Shown here: piece after piece, positions 16,259 to 24,641 of the stretch
Layout: the number at the start of each line of letters is the position of its first letter
How positions within the stretch are numbered: the stretch's first letter is position 1
From: Halopseudomonas phragmitis
Lineage (GTDB): Bacteria; Pseudomonadota; Gammaproteobacteria; Pseudomonadales; Pseudomonadaceae
Reading direction: 5' to 3'
Assembly: GCF_002056295.1 (NCBI RefSeq)
Contig: NZ_CP020100.1
Location: 690,001-754,000, forward strand
DNA length: 64,000 bases
Notes under the pieces: model-generated
The model's database searches: none
What the model was told of the DNA's origin: nothing
The model's input: only the letters and a program-made list of their open reading frames with translations
Position numbers and translations under genes: made by a program

Positions 16259-16882
16259 ATGCGCCTACTCCCCCTTGTAGCCGGTAGTCTGCTGACTACT
16301 CTGGCCTTCAGCCTGCATGCCCACAACCACGATCATCACGGGCATAACGGCCACGATCATGACCATGCACATGAGCACGGCGACAGCCTGGGCGCCCATC
16401 AGCACGGGGTAGCCAACCTGAACCTGGTACTCGAGGGCAGCGCCCTGGCCATTGAACTGGAAAGCCCGGCCGACAATCTGGTGGGCTTCGAATACCTGCC
16501 CAGCACCGACGCCGACAAAGCCAAGGTGCGTGAGGCCATGGCCAGCCTGCGCCAGGCCGATGCTCTGTTCCAGTTCCCGGCCGCCGCCGGTTGCAGCCTG
16601 GATCAGGTGGAACTGCAAAGCCCTCTGTTCAGCGCCGTCGAGCACAGCCACAAGCATGACCACGGCCACGCTCACAAGCACAAACATGACCATGATAATG
16701 CCCATAACGACATCGAAGCGCACTACCACTTTACCTGCACCAACGTCGCTGCTCTGAACCAGATTGAACTGAAGCTGTTTGAAAGCTTCCCGCGCACCGA
16801 GAAACTGCTGCTGCAGGCCATCACGCCGACAGGCCAGCAAGGTGGCGAGCTGAGCCCGGCTCAGAACCTGATCCGCTTCTGA
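16259..16882 (+). CDS. DUF2796 / ZrgA-like periplasmic zinc-binding protein
   Basis: 207 residues with a signal peptide. The mature protein starts with a dense His/Asp run (HNHDHHGHNGHDHDHAHEHG, about residues 22-41) followed by AHQHGVANLNLVLEG, the DUF2796 signature. A second His/Lys/Asp-rich stretch (about residues 131-155) lies in the middle. Both suggest metal chelation in the periplasm. ZrgA in Vibrio is a Zur-repressed protein of this family. Start taken at the ATG at 16259 (AGGAGA eight bases upstream), not the in-frame ATG at 16226 that abuts the Zur box. It heads an operon with an ABC transporter and a DUF3299 protein; I recall a similar Zur-controlled set in P. aeruginosa (PA4063-PA4066). 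Confidence 0.88.
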   Translation: MRLLPLVAGSLLTTLAFSLHAHNHDHHGHNGHDHDHAHEHGDSLGAHQHGVANLNLVLEGSALAIELESPADNLVGFEYLPSTDADKAKVREAMASLRQADALFQFPAAAGCSLDQVELQSPLFSAVEHSHKHDHGHAHKHKHDHDNAHNDIEAHYHFTCTNVAALNQIELKLFESFPRTEKLLLQAITPTGQQGGELSPAQNLIRF

Positions 16883-16891
16883 AATACCCCC

Positions 16892-16916
16892 GGCGTGCAG
16901 ACCCGCCCTGCACGCC
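16892..16916 (+). terminator. GC-rich hairpin between DUF2796 and ABC ATPase genes
   Basis: A perfect 9-bp stem (GGCGTGCAG / CTGCACGCC) with a 7-base loop lies 10 bases after the DUF2796 stop codon. It is followed by CTCTTGTCTT rather than a clean T run, so it is probably a partial terminator or an mRNA-stabilising structure that raises the first gene's level relative to the transporter genes. Confidence 0.45.
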
Positions 16917-16979
16917 CTCTTGTCTTGCATTAGCCCAAGCCTGTAGTTTGAACCCCTGCAATCTGCCAACGGCACGCCC

Positions 16980-17693
16980 ATGACCCAGCCTGTTATCCAA
17001 CTGCACGACATGACCTATGCATGGCCTGGCCAGCCAACCCTGCTGGATATCCATGAGTTCACCCTGCAAGCTGGTGAAAAAGTCTTTCTCAAGGGGCCAT
17101 CAGGTAGCGGCAAGACCACCCTGCTGGGCCTGCTTGGTGGGGTCTACCTGCCAGCCAGCGGACATATCCGCCTGCTCGGCCAGGATCTGGCCAGACTGTC
17201 ATCGGTACGCCGCGACCGTTTCCGCGCCGACCACACCGGCTACATATTTCAGATGTTCAACCTGCTGCCCTATTTGTCGTTGGTCGACAATGTCATCCTG
17301 CCCTGCCGTTTCTCACGAATCCGCCGCCAGCGCGCGCTGGCACGCCACCCCAGCCTGGAGCAAGCCGCTTGCGAGCTGCTCGCCCACCTCGGTCTGGCTG
17401 ACCCAGCCCTGTTGCGGCGTCCGGTGACCGAACTGTCGATTGGTCAACAACAACGCGTGGCTTCGGCTCGCGCCCTGATCGGCAGCCCGGAACTGGTAAT
17501 CGCTGACGAGCCGACCTCGGCGCTGGATGCCGACAGCCGCGAGGCGTTTCTCAAACTGCTGTTCGCCGAATGTCAGGCCGCCGGCAGCAGCCTGCTGTTT
17601 GTCAGCCATGATGCCTCACTGGAACGGCTGTTCGACCGTGGCTTGTCGCTGCAACAACTCAATCGGGCCGCCAGCACCCAGGAGGTGATTTGA
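16980..17693 (+). CDS. ABC transporter ATP-binding protein (LolD/MacB type)
   Basis: 237 residues. Walker A GPSGSGKTTLLGLL near residue 39, Q-loop IFQMFNLLPYLSL near residue 89, signature LSIGQQQRVASARAL near residue 153, Walker B LVIADEPTSALD near residue 172, and H-loop FVSHD near residue 203. This subgroup usually pairs with FtsX-like permeases in lipoprotein release or in substrate extraction from the membrane rather than classical import. The stop overlaps the permease ATG by four bases (ATGA), so the pair is translationally coupled. Confidence 0.93.
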   Translation: MTQPVIQLHDMTYAWPGQPTLLDIHEFTLQAGEKVFLKGPSGSGKTTLLGLLGGVYLPASGHIRLLGQDLARLSSVRRDRFRADHTGYIFQMFNLLPYLSLVDNVILPCRFSRIRRQRALARHPSLEQAACELLAHLGLADPALLRRPVTELSIGQQQRVASARALIGSPELVIADEPTSALDADSREAFLKLLFAECQAAGSSLLFVSHDASLERLFDRGLSLQQLNRAASTQEVI

Positions 17694-18955
17694 TGCATCT
17701 GCTGCGACTGGCCTTGAAGAGCCTGGGTAACCGGCGTTTTTCCGCAATTCTGACGGTGCTGGCCATCGCCCTCAGCGTGACCCTGTTGCTGGCAGTGGAG
17801 AAGGTACGTACTGAAGCCCGCGCCAGCTTCGCCAATACCATCAGCGGCACCGACCTGATCGTCGGTGCCCGCTCGGGTTCAGTACAACTGCTGCTGTATT
17901 CGGTCTTTCGTATCGGCAGCGCCACCAACAACATCCGCTGGGACAGCTTCGAGCACTTTGCCGAGCACCCCCGGGTCGCCTGGGCCATACCGGTCTCGCT
18001 GGGCGACTCGCACCGTGGATTCCCGGTCATGGGTACCAATCACAGCTATTTTGAGCACTTTCGCTATGGTCGCAGCCAAGCCCTGCAGCTGAGCCAGGGT
18101 CAGGCCTTCGATGACCTGTACGACGCGGTGCTCGGCGCCGATATCGCCCGCGAACTGAATTACCGCCTGGGTGACGAGATCGTCCTGGCCCATGGCACTG
18201 GCGCGGTCAGCTTTGTCGATCACGCAGACAAACCGTTTCGGGTCAGCGGTATTCTCGAACGCACCGGCACACCGGTCGACCGCACCGTGCATATCAGCCT
18301 GGAAGGCATGGAAGCCCTGCATGTCGACTGGCAACAGGGCATGCCCGCCCGCGGTTCGGCCCGTATTGATGCCGAACAGGCCCGCGAACTGGAGCTGACG
18401 CCCAAGGCCATCACCGCCATGTTGCTGGGCCTGAACAACCGGATCAGTACCTTTGCGGTGCAGCGCGAGATCAATCAGTACCGCGGTGAGCCGCTGCTGG
18501 CGATCCTGCCGGGCGTCGCTCTGCAGGAACTCTGGAGCCTGCTCGGGGTCGCAGAAAAGGCCCTGTTCATCGTTTCGGTGTTTGTAGTCCTGACCGGCCT
18601 GGTCGGCATGCTGACGGCCATTCTCAGCAGTCTCAACGAGCGTCGACGGGAAATGGCCATACTGCGCTCGGTTGGCGCCAAGCCCCGACACATCTTCGGT
18701 CTGCTGCTGCTTGAAGCCGCCAGTCTGGCCTTGAGTGGTATCCTGCTGGGGCTCGGCTTGATGTACCTGGGGCTGTGGATCGGTCAGCCGCTGATCCTTG
18801 CCCACTATGGCCTGTTCATCCAGATCACCCCCCCGGGCCTGTATGAATGGCAACTGCTTGGCGCTATCCTGTGCGCCAGCATCCTGATGGGCAGCGTCCC
18901 GGCCTGGCGGGCCTACCGCCAATCGCTGGTCGATGGGCTGTCGATACGAACCTGA
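17690..18955 (+). CDS. FtsX/MacB-like ABC transporter permease
   Basis: 421 residues. One N-terminal membrane helix (about residues 20-38) is followed by a large periplasmic MacB-type core (about 40-275), then three C-terminal helices (about 285-315, 335-365, 380-405). This is the standard topology of FtsX-like permeases. The ERRREMAILRSVGAKPRHIFGLLLLEA block is the cytoplasmic coupling loop contacting the ATPase. Its role in zinc physiology is unknown. Confidence 0.9.
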   Translation: MMHLLRLALKSLGNRRFSAILTVLAIALSVTLLLAVEKVRTEARASFANTISGTDLIVGARSGSVQLLLYSVFRIGSATNNIRWDSFEHFAEHPRVAWAIPVSLGDSHRGFPVMGTNHSYFEHFRYGRSQALQLSQGQAFDDLYDAVLGADIARELNYRLGDEIVLAHGTGAVSFVDHADKPFRVSGILERTGTPVDRTVHISLEGMEALHVDWQQGMPARGSARIDAEQARELELTPKAITAMLLGLNNRISTFAVQREINQYRGEPLLAILPGVALQELWSLLGVAEKALFIVSVFVVLTGLVGMLTAILSSLNERRREMAILRSVGAKPRHIFGLLLLEAASLALSGILLGLGLMYLGLWIGQPLILAHYGLFIQITPPGLYEWQLLGAILCASILMGSVPAWRAYRQSLVDGLSIRT

Positions 18956-18969
18956 GGTAAGCAGTATTT

Positions 18970-19482
18970 ATGCGAATTCTGGCTGCACTACTCGCCACCA
19001 CCCTGCTCAGCGCCAATAGCTGGGCCGTTGAGGAACTGACCTGGGGCGACCTGGTACCGCCCGAGGCCCGCGACATGCTTGGCATGCCGGCACCGGTGCA
19101 CGACCTGTCGCAACTGGCCGACGCTCTGGGTGACGAATTCTATGGCGACCCGGCGGTGCAGGTGGAGCCGGCGGCGCCGGTAGTACCGGAACTGGATGGT
19201 CGCCAGGTGCGCTTGCCCGGCTATGTCGTGCCGCTGGGGATTACCGAGCGCGGGGAAGTTGATGAGTTTCTGCTGGTGCCTTACTTCGGCGCCTGCATCC
19301 ATGTTCCGCCGCCGCCATCAAACCAGATCGTCTACGTCAAGAGCAGCCAGGGCATTCCCCTGCAGGATCTGTATCAGCCCTTCTGGATCACCGGCCCCAT
19401 GCAGGTTGAGCACATGGAAAGCGATCTGGCCAATGCCGGCTACCGGATCGCCGGAGCCCAGGTCGAGCCCTATACCTATTGA
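18970..19482 (+). CDS. DUF3299 periplasmic protein of the Zur-linked operon
   Basis: 170 residues with a signal peptide (MRILAALLATTLLSANSWA). The domain core is VRLPGYVVPLGITERGEVDEFLLVPYFGACIHVPPPP, in which C109 and H111 of the ACIHVPPPP motif are the likely functional residues. C-terminal QVEHMESDLANAGYRI. It follows the permease by 14 bases, so it is the last gene of the operon. No biochemical function is established for the family to my knowledge; a metal- or haem-handling role is inference from context. Confidence 0.85.
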   Translation: MRILAALLATTLLSANSWAVEELTWGDLVPPEARDMLGMPAPVHDLSQLADALGDEFYGDPAVQVEPAAPVVPELDGRQVRLPGYVVPLGITERGEVDEFLLVPYFGACIHVPPPPSNQIVYVKSSQGIPLQDLYQPFWITGPMQVEHMESDLANAGYRIAGAQVEPYTY

Positions 19483-19500
19483 TTGGAGCGTCCAGCCTGC

Positions 19501-20673
19501 TCAGGACTGGTTGTCAATCCACTCCAGCAAGCGTCGGGCCTCTTCCGCCTGACGCCCGTCACTAACCTCAAGCAGGGCCCGACGCGCCGCCTCCGGCTCA
19601 CCCAGGGCCTGGCGGGCATAACCCTGCCACAAACGAATCTGCCGCCGCTGCTCGGCATTGGCGTCAGACTCGGCGCGGGCCAGGCTGGCCAGCAACCCGT
19701 TCCAGTCTTCACTCTCCATCTGCACCGCTGCCACTCTCAGCCAGTGTGAAGCGCGACCACTGTGCTCAGCCAGGCTGCGCCAGGCCGACTCGGCGCGCTG
19801 TCGGTCACGCGCCAGCTGCCATAACTGGGCCAGGCGCTCACGTCGCTCAGCATTGGCCGGCAACAGCCCACGCTCGAACATTTCCTCCAGCAGCCTGGCC
19901 GCCTGCCAGGGTGCGCCGGCCTGGGTTTGCAGACCGACCAGGCTATCAAGGTCGGTGGCCGAGAAACGCACCCCGGCCTCATAAGCCAGGCGCAAACTGG
20001 CCGCCGCCGCCCGAGGACGGTTGTCCAGGCTTTGCATTGCGGCCAGTTGCCGCCAGTACTCCGCATTGGCAGGTTCACGGCGCAGCATCGGCTTGAGCCA
20101 GCGCTCGGCCTGACTGTAACGCTGCAGGCGGTAGTTCATGCCGACCAGCAATTGATACCAGGCGGCATCGATGCCTGGTTCTTCGCGCACAACCCGCTCG
20201 GCCAAGGGAATGGCCTTGTCGAATTGACGCAGCTGACTGTAGGCCTGCACTAGCAGGCGCTGACTGTCTCGCGGCAGAGCACCGCGCGCCTGTTCTACCT
20301 CAAGCAGCGTCACAGCCTCACGGTAACGCCCGGCCACGGCCAGCAACTGGGCCAGATTACGCCGATCCTGACTGGCGGCTTCGGCCTCCAGCCGGTCGTG
20401 TGCTAGAGCTTTGCTCAGCCAGTCGATCGCTTCCTCGTGGCGGTCACGGGCAATCGCCAGATAACCCAGCCGCTGCTCAATCAGCGCCTGCTCCAGGCTG
20501 CCGGCCCGCACCTGGTTCAGCGCCTGCTGCAGCGTGTCGCGAGCCTGACCGTAGTTACCCTGCTGCTGCGCCTGCTGGGCACTGGTCAGGGCCTGAAACA
20601 CGGAAGGCTGAACCGTCTGCTGAGCACACACCATCGGGCTTGCCAGGACCAGTAACAGGATCAAGTAACGCAT
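19501..20673 (-). CDS. periplasmic TPR protein of TonB-type operon
   Basis: 390 residues. Signal peptide (MRYLILLLVLASPMVCA) followed by roughly eight to ten helical TPR-like repeats rich in Ala, Leu, Arg and Gln. It is the last gene of a six-gene operon and is linked to tonB by a one-base TGATG overlap. TPR proteins at this position (TtpA/TonB2-system partners in Vibrio and relatives) are thought to assist TonB-dependent transport. Convergent with the DUF3299 gene, 18 bases apart, with no clear terminator between. Confidence 0.85.
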   Translation of the reverse strand: MRYLILLLVLASPMVCAQQTVQPSVFQALTSAQQAQQQGNYGQARDTLQQALNQVRAGSLEQALIEQRLGYLAIARDRHEEAIDWLSKALAHDRLEAEAASQDRRNLAQLLAVAGRYREAVTLLEVEQARGALPRDSQRLLVQAYSQLRQFDKAIPLAERVVREEPGIDAAWYQLLVGMNYRLQRYSQAERWLKPMLRREPANAEYWRQLAAMQSLDNRPRAAAASLRLAYEAGVRFSATDLDSLVGLQTQAGAPWQAARLLEEMFERGLLPANAERRERLAQLWQLARDRQRAESAWRSLAEHSGRASHWLRVAAVQMESEDWNGLLASLARAESDANAEQRRQIRLWQGYARQALGEPEAARRALLEVSDGRQAEEARRLLEWIDNQS

Positions 20674-21350
20674 CAGCGACCTCCATCCAAACGGAAGTAG
20701 AGCGTTTTGGTGGCTTCGCGCGCCACATTCTGGCCATTCTCCCGTCGCGGGGCGAAACGCCAGCGCATCGCCGCCCGGCGGGCCTCGCGCTCAAACACAC
20801 CTGGAGGATTGGCATGGGTAACCCGCAAGTTGTCGACCCGACCGTCGGCGGTGATGGTGAAGGCTAGCGTGACCTCCCCTTCAATCCCTGCCGCCAGCGC
20901 CCGTTGCGGGTAGTTCGGCGGAATATCGACCAGTGGCGTCACTTCTTCCGACAGGCTTGGCGTGGCGTCCATGGTCGGGGCTGGCGGTGGCGTTGCCACT
21001 TCCGCCGCGGCACTGAGGTTCTGCAGGCTTGGCGCACTGCTGATCGCCAGCGGGGTACTGATATTCGGCAGGTCAATGTTGAGATTGACCTGGGTATCGA
21101 CCTGCGGCTGCGGCGGCCTAGGCGGGGTCGGCGTGACCGGCGGCTGCGGGGTCGGCGGCTCAGGGGCCTGACGCGGCTGGCGCTCGCGACTGTCGCTCTG
21201 GGTATCGGAAACGCTGCGCACGAAGCTGACCCGTGCCAGCTCGTCGTCCGGCAGGCTGTTGTCACGCGGCGGCATGATCAGCACCAGCATCAGGGCGAAC
21301 AGCGCCAGCGCCACCAGCAGCGCGCCAAGGAAACTGACCAACAGGCGCAT
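20673..21350 (-). CDS. tonB: TonB-family energy transducer
   Basis: 225 residues. One N-terminal membrane anchor (residues about 5-29), a Pro/Gln/Thr-rich periplasmic linker (about 60-95, with PPTPQPPVTPTPPRPP), and a C-terminal TonB domain (about 140-225) with YPQRALAAGIEGEVTLAFTI and VFEREARRAAMRWRF. It carries proton-motive-force energy from ExbB/ExbD to outer-membrane receptors. It is joined to exbD and the TPR gene by one-base overlaps. Confidence 0.93.
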   Translation of the reverse strand: MRLLVSFLGALLVALALFALMLVLIMPPRDNSLPDDELARVSFVRSVSDTQSDSRERQPRQAPEPPTPQPPVTPTPPRPPQPQVDTQVNLNIDLPNISTPLAISSAPSLQNLSAAAEVATPPPAPTMDATPSLSEEVTPLVDIPPNYPQRALAAGIEGEVTLAFTITADGRVDNLRVTHANPPGVFEREARRAAMRWRFAPRRENGQNVAREATKTLYFRLDGGR

Positions 21351-21760
21351 CAGCGGCTCTCTGCCGTGGCCGCCAGAGCCACGTCCATGACCCCGGCCAG
21401 GCGTACCTGATCCATGACCTGAATCACCAGTCCGCTGCGCGAGTCGCGGTCGGCCTGGACCACGACACTGCTGTCCGGCTGGTCCACCCGCAGACGCTCG
21501 ACTGCTGCGCGCACGGCGCGAATATCGACCCGCTGACGGTCGATCCAGATTTCGCCGTTGGGGCTGACCGCAATCAGGATATTGCCCTTGGGCTGCTCAC
21601 TGGCGCTCGCCGCCGAAGGGGTTTGCACGGTAATCCCCGATTCCTTGATAAAGGAGCTGGTGACGATGAAAAAGATCAGCATGATGAAGACGATATCCAG
21701 CATCGGGGTCAAGTCGATGCCCGCTTCCTCGTCATTGCCGGTGTGCCTGCGCATGCGCAT
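21350..21760 (-). CDS. exbD: ExbD-like biopolymer transport protein
   Basis: 136 residues. Cytoplasmic start MRMRRH, one membrane helix at about residues 16-38 containing the essential Asp (IDLTPMLDIVFIMLIFFIVTSSF, D22), and a periplasmic domain. Works with ExbB as proton channel for TonB. Preceded by a short exbB gene with a 10-base gap and overlapped by tonB. Confidence 0.94.
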   Translation of the reverse strand: MRMRRHTGNDEEAGIDLTPMLDIVFIMLIFFIVTSSFIKESGITVQTPSAASASEQPKGNILIAVSPNGEIWIDRQRVDIRAVRAAVERLRVDQPDSSVVVQADRDSRSGLVIQVMDQVRLAGVMDVALAATAESR

Positions 21761-21770
21761 AACTCAATTC

Positions 21771-22286
21771 CTAATCGTGTCGCAGTCGGTCGGTAAGCCG
21801 CTGCAGCGCCCTGCGTGACTGTTGATCCAGCCGCGCCAGGCAAAATAAGCCGCTGATGGCGATCACCATGCCGGCCATGGTCGGCATGGTCGCCCGCGAA
21901 ACCCCGGACGCCATGGCCCGGGGATTGCCATTGCCACTCAGGGCCATGACATCGAACACCTGGATCATCCCGGTCACGGTGCCCAGCAACCCCAGCAAGG
22001 GGCACAGGGCGATCAGTACCCGCACCAGCGGGATAAACCGGTTAAGCCGCTGCTGGGCCTGAGACAGCCAGGCGTTGCGTATATGCCGGGCGGCCAGGCT
22101 GGCGCGATCGGCCCGGGCTTGCCAGGCCTGCTGATAGCCCTGGGCCTGGCGGGGAAATACCCAGCCCAGAAACCACAAGCGCTCAAGCATCAATGTCCAC
22201 AGCAGTACGGTGACCCAGAGAATGGTCCACAGGACCCAGCCACCGCTGTCGAGGAAATCGCGCAGCAGCCACAGTCCGTCAAGCAC
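21771..22286 (-). CDS. exbB: ExbB-like proton channel subunit (short form)
   Basis: 171 residues with three predicted membrane helices (about 13-30, 83-105, 120-140). The MotA/TolQ/ExbB motif is LIALCPLLGLLGTVTGMIQVF. The GTG at 22286 is preferred: GAGGAG lies seven bases upstream and it overlaps the previous stop by eight bases. An upstream ATG at 22310 would overlap 32 bases. It is the second ExbB paralogue in the operon; this is the TonB2-like arrangement. Confidence 0.9.
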   Translation of the reverse strand: MLDGLWLLRDFLDSGGWVLWTILWVTVLLWTLMLERLWFLGWVFPRQAQGYQQAWQARADRASLAARHIRNAWLSQAQQRLNRFIPLVRVLIALCPLLGLLGTVTGMIQVFDVMALSGNGNPRAMASGVSRATMPTMAGMVIAISGLFCLARLDQQSRRALQRLTDRLRHD

Positions 22287-23637
22287 CGCGGCGCTCCTCG
22301 CCACGCTCATCGCCGCCCAGGTGCAGCGCGATCAGGCCGGCACTCTGCTGTTCCAGCAGCTGTACCAGAGCCTTGCTACGCGCCGCCACCAGGCTGTGCA
22401 TGAACAGCAGCGGAATGGCTACCACCAGGCCCAGTACTGTGGTTACCAGCGCTTGGGAAATACCCCCGGCCATCAGTTTCGGATCACCGGTACCAAACAG
22501 GGTGATGGCCTGAAAGGTCGCGATCATCCCGGTCACGGTGCCGAGCAGCCCGAGCAGCGGCGCCACCGCGGCCAACAGTTTGATCAGCCCCTGCCAACGC
22601 TCCAGCGCCGGCGTTTCCTTGAGGATGGCTTCATCCAGCTTCAATTCCAGGGTATCGAGCTGTTCCAGCTTCGGTTGCGCACCGATGACCCCAAGTACCC
22701 GGCCCAGCGGGTTGCCGGTATCCAGGTTGTCCAGATCAGCAACCTGCCGGTCAACTCGTTGCTGGGTGCGCTGCAGCCAGGCTAGCCGCGCCAGCGCCAG
22801 CAGCAGGCCAATCAGACCCAGTGCCAGAATCACATAACCCACCAGGCCTCCCTGCTGAACCCGCTCCCACAGACTCGGGGTCAGTTGCAACTGGTTGATG
22901 ACATTGCCACGCGTCGGGTCGACCCACAGGTCAGCCAGCCCGGTGCGCGGGCTGTCGAACTTGCTCGCCAAGCCATTGCCATCAGGCTGACGCGCAGCCA
23001 CCAGCAGTTGCCCTGCTTCGGGTTGATAAATCAGGTAGTCACGCCCCTGCACTGCGATGAAGGGCCCCACTGCCAGCACCGGGCTGAGTTGCTGCTGGCC
23101 ATCGCGCCCCACAACCGGTGCGTCGAAGCGGCTAACCTTGCCACTGTCTGTCATATCCTGCTGCAGGGTGAACCAGAACTGCTCCAGCGTCTCGACGGTG
23201 GGAATCTGCCGGCTCTCGGACAACTGCTGCAGAGTCGCGGTCCGTTCAGGGAATTTCAGGTTGAGCAAGGAATCCTGCCACTGACTGAGGGTGTCACCCG
23301 CACTCTGGCGGACGACCCCGAACAACTCGCCCAGACTGCCACTGCGCTGGCTCAGCTCAGCCTGCAGTTCGGCCAGCTCAGCCTCCTGCTGATCGAACCG
23401 AGCCTTGAGCCGGTCGGCTTCAGCCTGAACCCCGGCCAGCGCCTGCTCGGCCTCGCGCAGCCGGCGTTGCTGCTGGTCGCGTTCAGTAATGAAACGGGTT
23501 TCACGCTCACGCATTGCCGCCTGTTCGCTGCTGCGCAGCTCACGGACGTTGCGCAGCAGATCGTCGAGGCTGGCCGGTTGCGCCTGTACCAGCGGCGCCA
23601 TCAATCCGGCCAGCAGGATAATCAACAGGCGTTTCAT
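22279..23637 (-). CDS. large MotA/TolQ/ExbB protein with periplasmic coiled coil (TtpC-like)
   Basis: 452 residues. Signal peptide (MKRLLIILLAGLMAPLVQA), a coiled-coil region rich in Glu/Arg/Gln (about 25-105), a soluble periplasmic domain, and a C-terminal ExbB domain with three helices (about 265-290, 355-380, 395-420) and the motif LLAAVAPLLGLLGTVTGMIATF. TtpC proteins of Vibrio TonB2 systems have this architecture and are needed for siderophore uptake. Overlaps the DUF3450 gene by four bases. Confidence 0.9.
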   Translation of the reverse strand: MKRLLIILLAGLMAPLVQAQPASLDDLLRNVRELRSSEQAAMRERETRFITERDQQQRRLREAEQALAGVQAEADRLKARFDQQEAELAELQAELSQRSGSLGELFGVVRQSAGDTLSQWQDSLLNLKFPERTATLQQLSESRQIPTVETLEQFWFTLQQDMTDSGKVSRFDAPVVGRDGQQQLSPVLAVGPFIAVQGRDYLIYQPEAGQLLVAARQPDGNGLASKFDSPRTGLADLWVDPTRGNVINQLQLTPSLWERVQQGGLVGYVILALGLIGLLLALARLAWLQRTQQRVDRQVADLDNLDTGNPLGRVLGVIGAQPKLEQLDTLELKLDEAILKETPALERWQGLIKLLAAVAPLLGLLGTVTGMIATFQAITLFGTGDPKLMAGGISQALVTTVLGLVVAIPLLFMHSLVAARSKALVQLLEQQSAGLIALHLGGDERGEERRGA

Positions 23638-24398
23638 GACTCACCTCCCGGCTCGCTGATCGGCGGCAACGGTAACTTCAGCATCACCGGGGTTTGTTGT
23701 TGACGGGCAATGCTCAGTCCCTGTTCCAGCGTCCGGTGATAGCCCGACGGCAGGCTGGTCCAGCGCTGGGCCTGGGGATCCCAATAGCCCTGCTCGCGAC
23801 CATCCAGACTCTGATAGAACAGCATCAGCCGTCCAAGCCGGAGGAAATCGACCACCCGGGCTTGGCCATTGGCTTCGACAGTGCCACGCCAGGCCTCCAG
23901 GGTCCGACCGTAATCACTTTCAATCTGATAGGCTTCGATGGTGCGCCGGTACTTTTCCGCTACGCTGACATCGGCCCGAGCCATCAGCTCCTTGAGCTGA
24001 GTCACCCGCTCGGCCCGCTCCTCTGCCAGAAATGGCAGATCCAGAGCGACGAACTGCTCCAGCGAGTCGACCATCCGCTGAATCATCGGCAGCACTTCAC
24101 GCTGGGTCTCCTCAATGCTGGCCACCTGCAGTTGCAGACTTTCCAGTTCACCTTCCTGGGCGGTCACCATGTCGCGCAGGCGCTCGTTATAGGCCAGCAA
24201 TTGCTCGCGCTGGGTGACCGCCTGGCGATAGCGCTCCAGCGCCTGCCGGGCAGCATCGTCCATCTGCTCGATCCGCTGCTGGGAAGCCGCCGCCTCGGCG
24301 CTCAGCGCCTCGCTCTCGGTCAGCGCCCGCTCACCGGCACTCTGGCCCAGCGCCAGACCCGGCAACAGGGCCAGCATCACCATCCACACCACTTTCAT
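23634..24398 (-). CDS. DUF3450 periplasmic coiled-coil protein
   Basis: 254 residues. Signal peptide (MKVVWMVMLALLPGLALG), a long heptad-like Glu/Gln/Arg-rich helix (about 20-110), then a compact domain with EERAERVTQLKELMARADVSVAEKYRR and YWDPQAQRW. DUF3450 proteins occur almost only as the first gene of TonB/TtpC operons; their molecular role is not established. It is the promoter-proximal gene here, with a candidate Fur site upstream. Confidence 0.88.
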   Translation of the reverse strand: MKVVWMVMLALLPGLALGQSAGERALTESEALSAEAAASQQRIEQMDDAARQALERYRQAVTQREQLLAYNERLRDMVTAQEGELESLQLQVASIEETQREVLPMIQRMVDSLEQFVALDLPFLAEERAERVTQLKELMARADVSVAEKYRRTIEAYQIESDYGRTLEAWRGTVEANGQARVVDFLRLGRLMLFYQSLDGREQGYWDPQAQRWTSLPSGYHRTLEQGLSIARQQQTPVMLKLPLPPISEPGGES

Positions 24399-24440
24399 TG
24401 GTATCTCCCACCGCGCCGCTCTAGCCGGCGCCTCTTAAAA

Positions 24441-24459
24441 GAGAAGCATTATCATCTTT
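24441..24459 (-). promoter_or_regulatory. candidate Fur box upstream of the TonB operon
   Basis: GAGAAGCATTATCATCTTT matches 12 of 19 positions of the Fur consensus GATAATGATAATCATTATC and lies 43 bases before the DUF3450 ATG. Partial match only, but iron repression is expected for a TonB/ExbB/TtpC operon. Confidence 0.45.
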
Positions 24460-24641
24460 GACTGCACAGACTTCAACCACCAATCCAGCCCCGGGACATT
24501 TTCCCGGGCGTTCCCCTGCAGACTTCCTGACCACTGTGACAGACGGTCGCAGGCAACCCCATTCAACCTTTGCTCCAGATCAATACCGCCCCATGACCCA
24601 GCTACTAAAGTCGCCCTACACGTTATTCAAGGAGAGACTCC

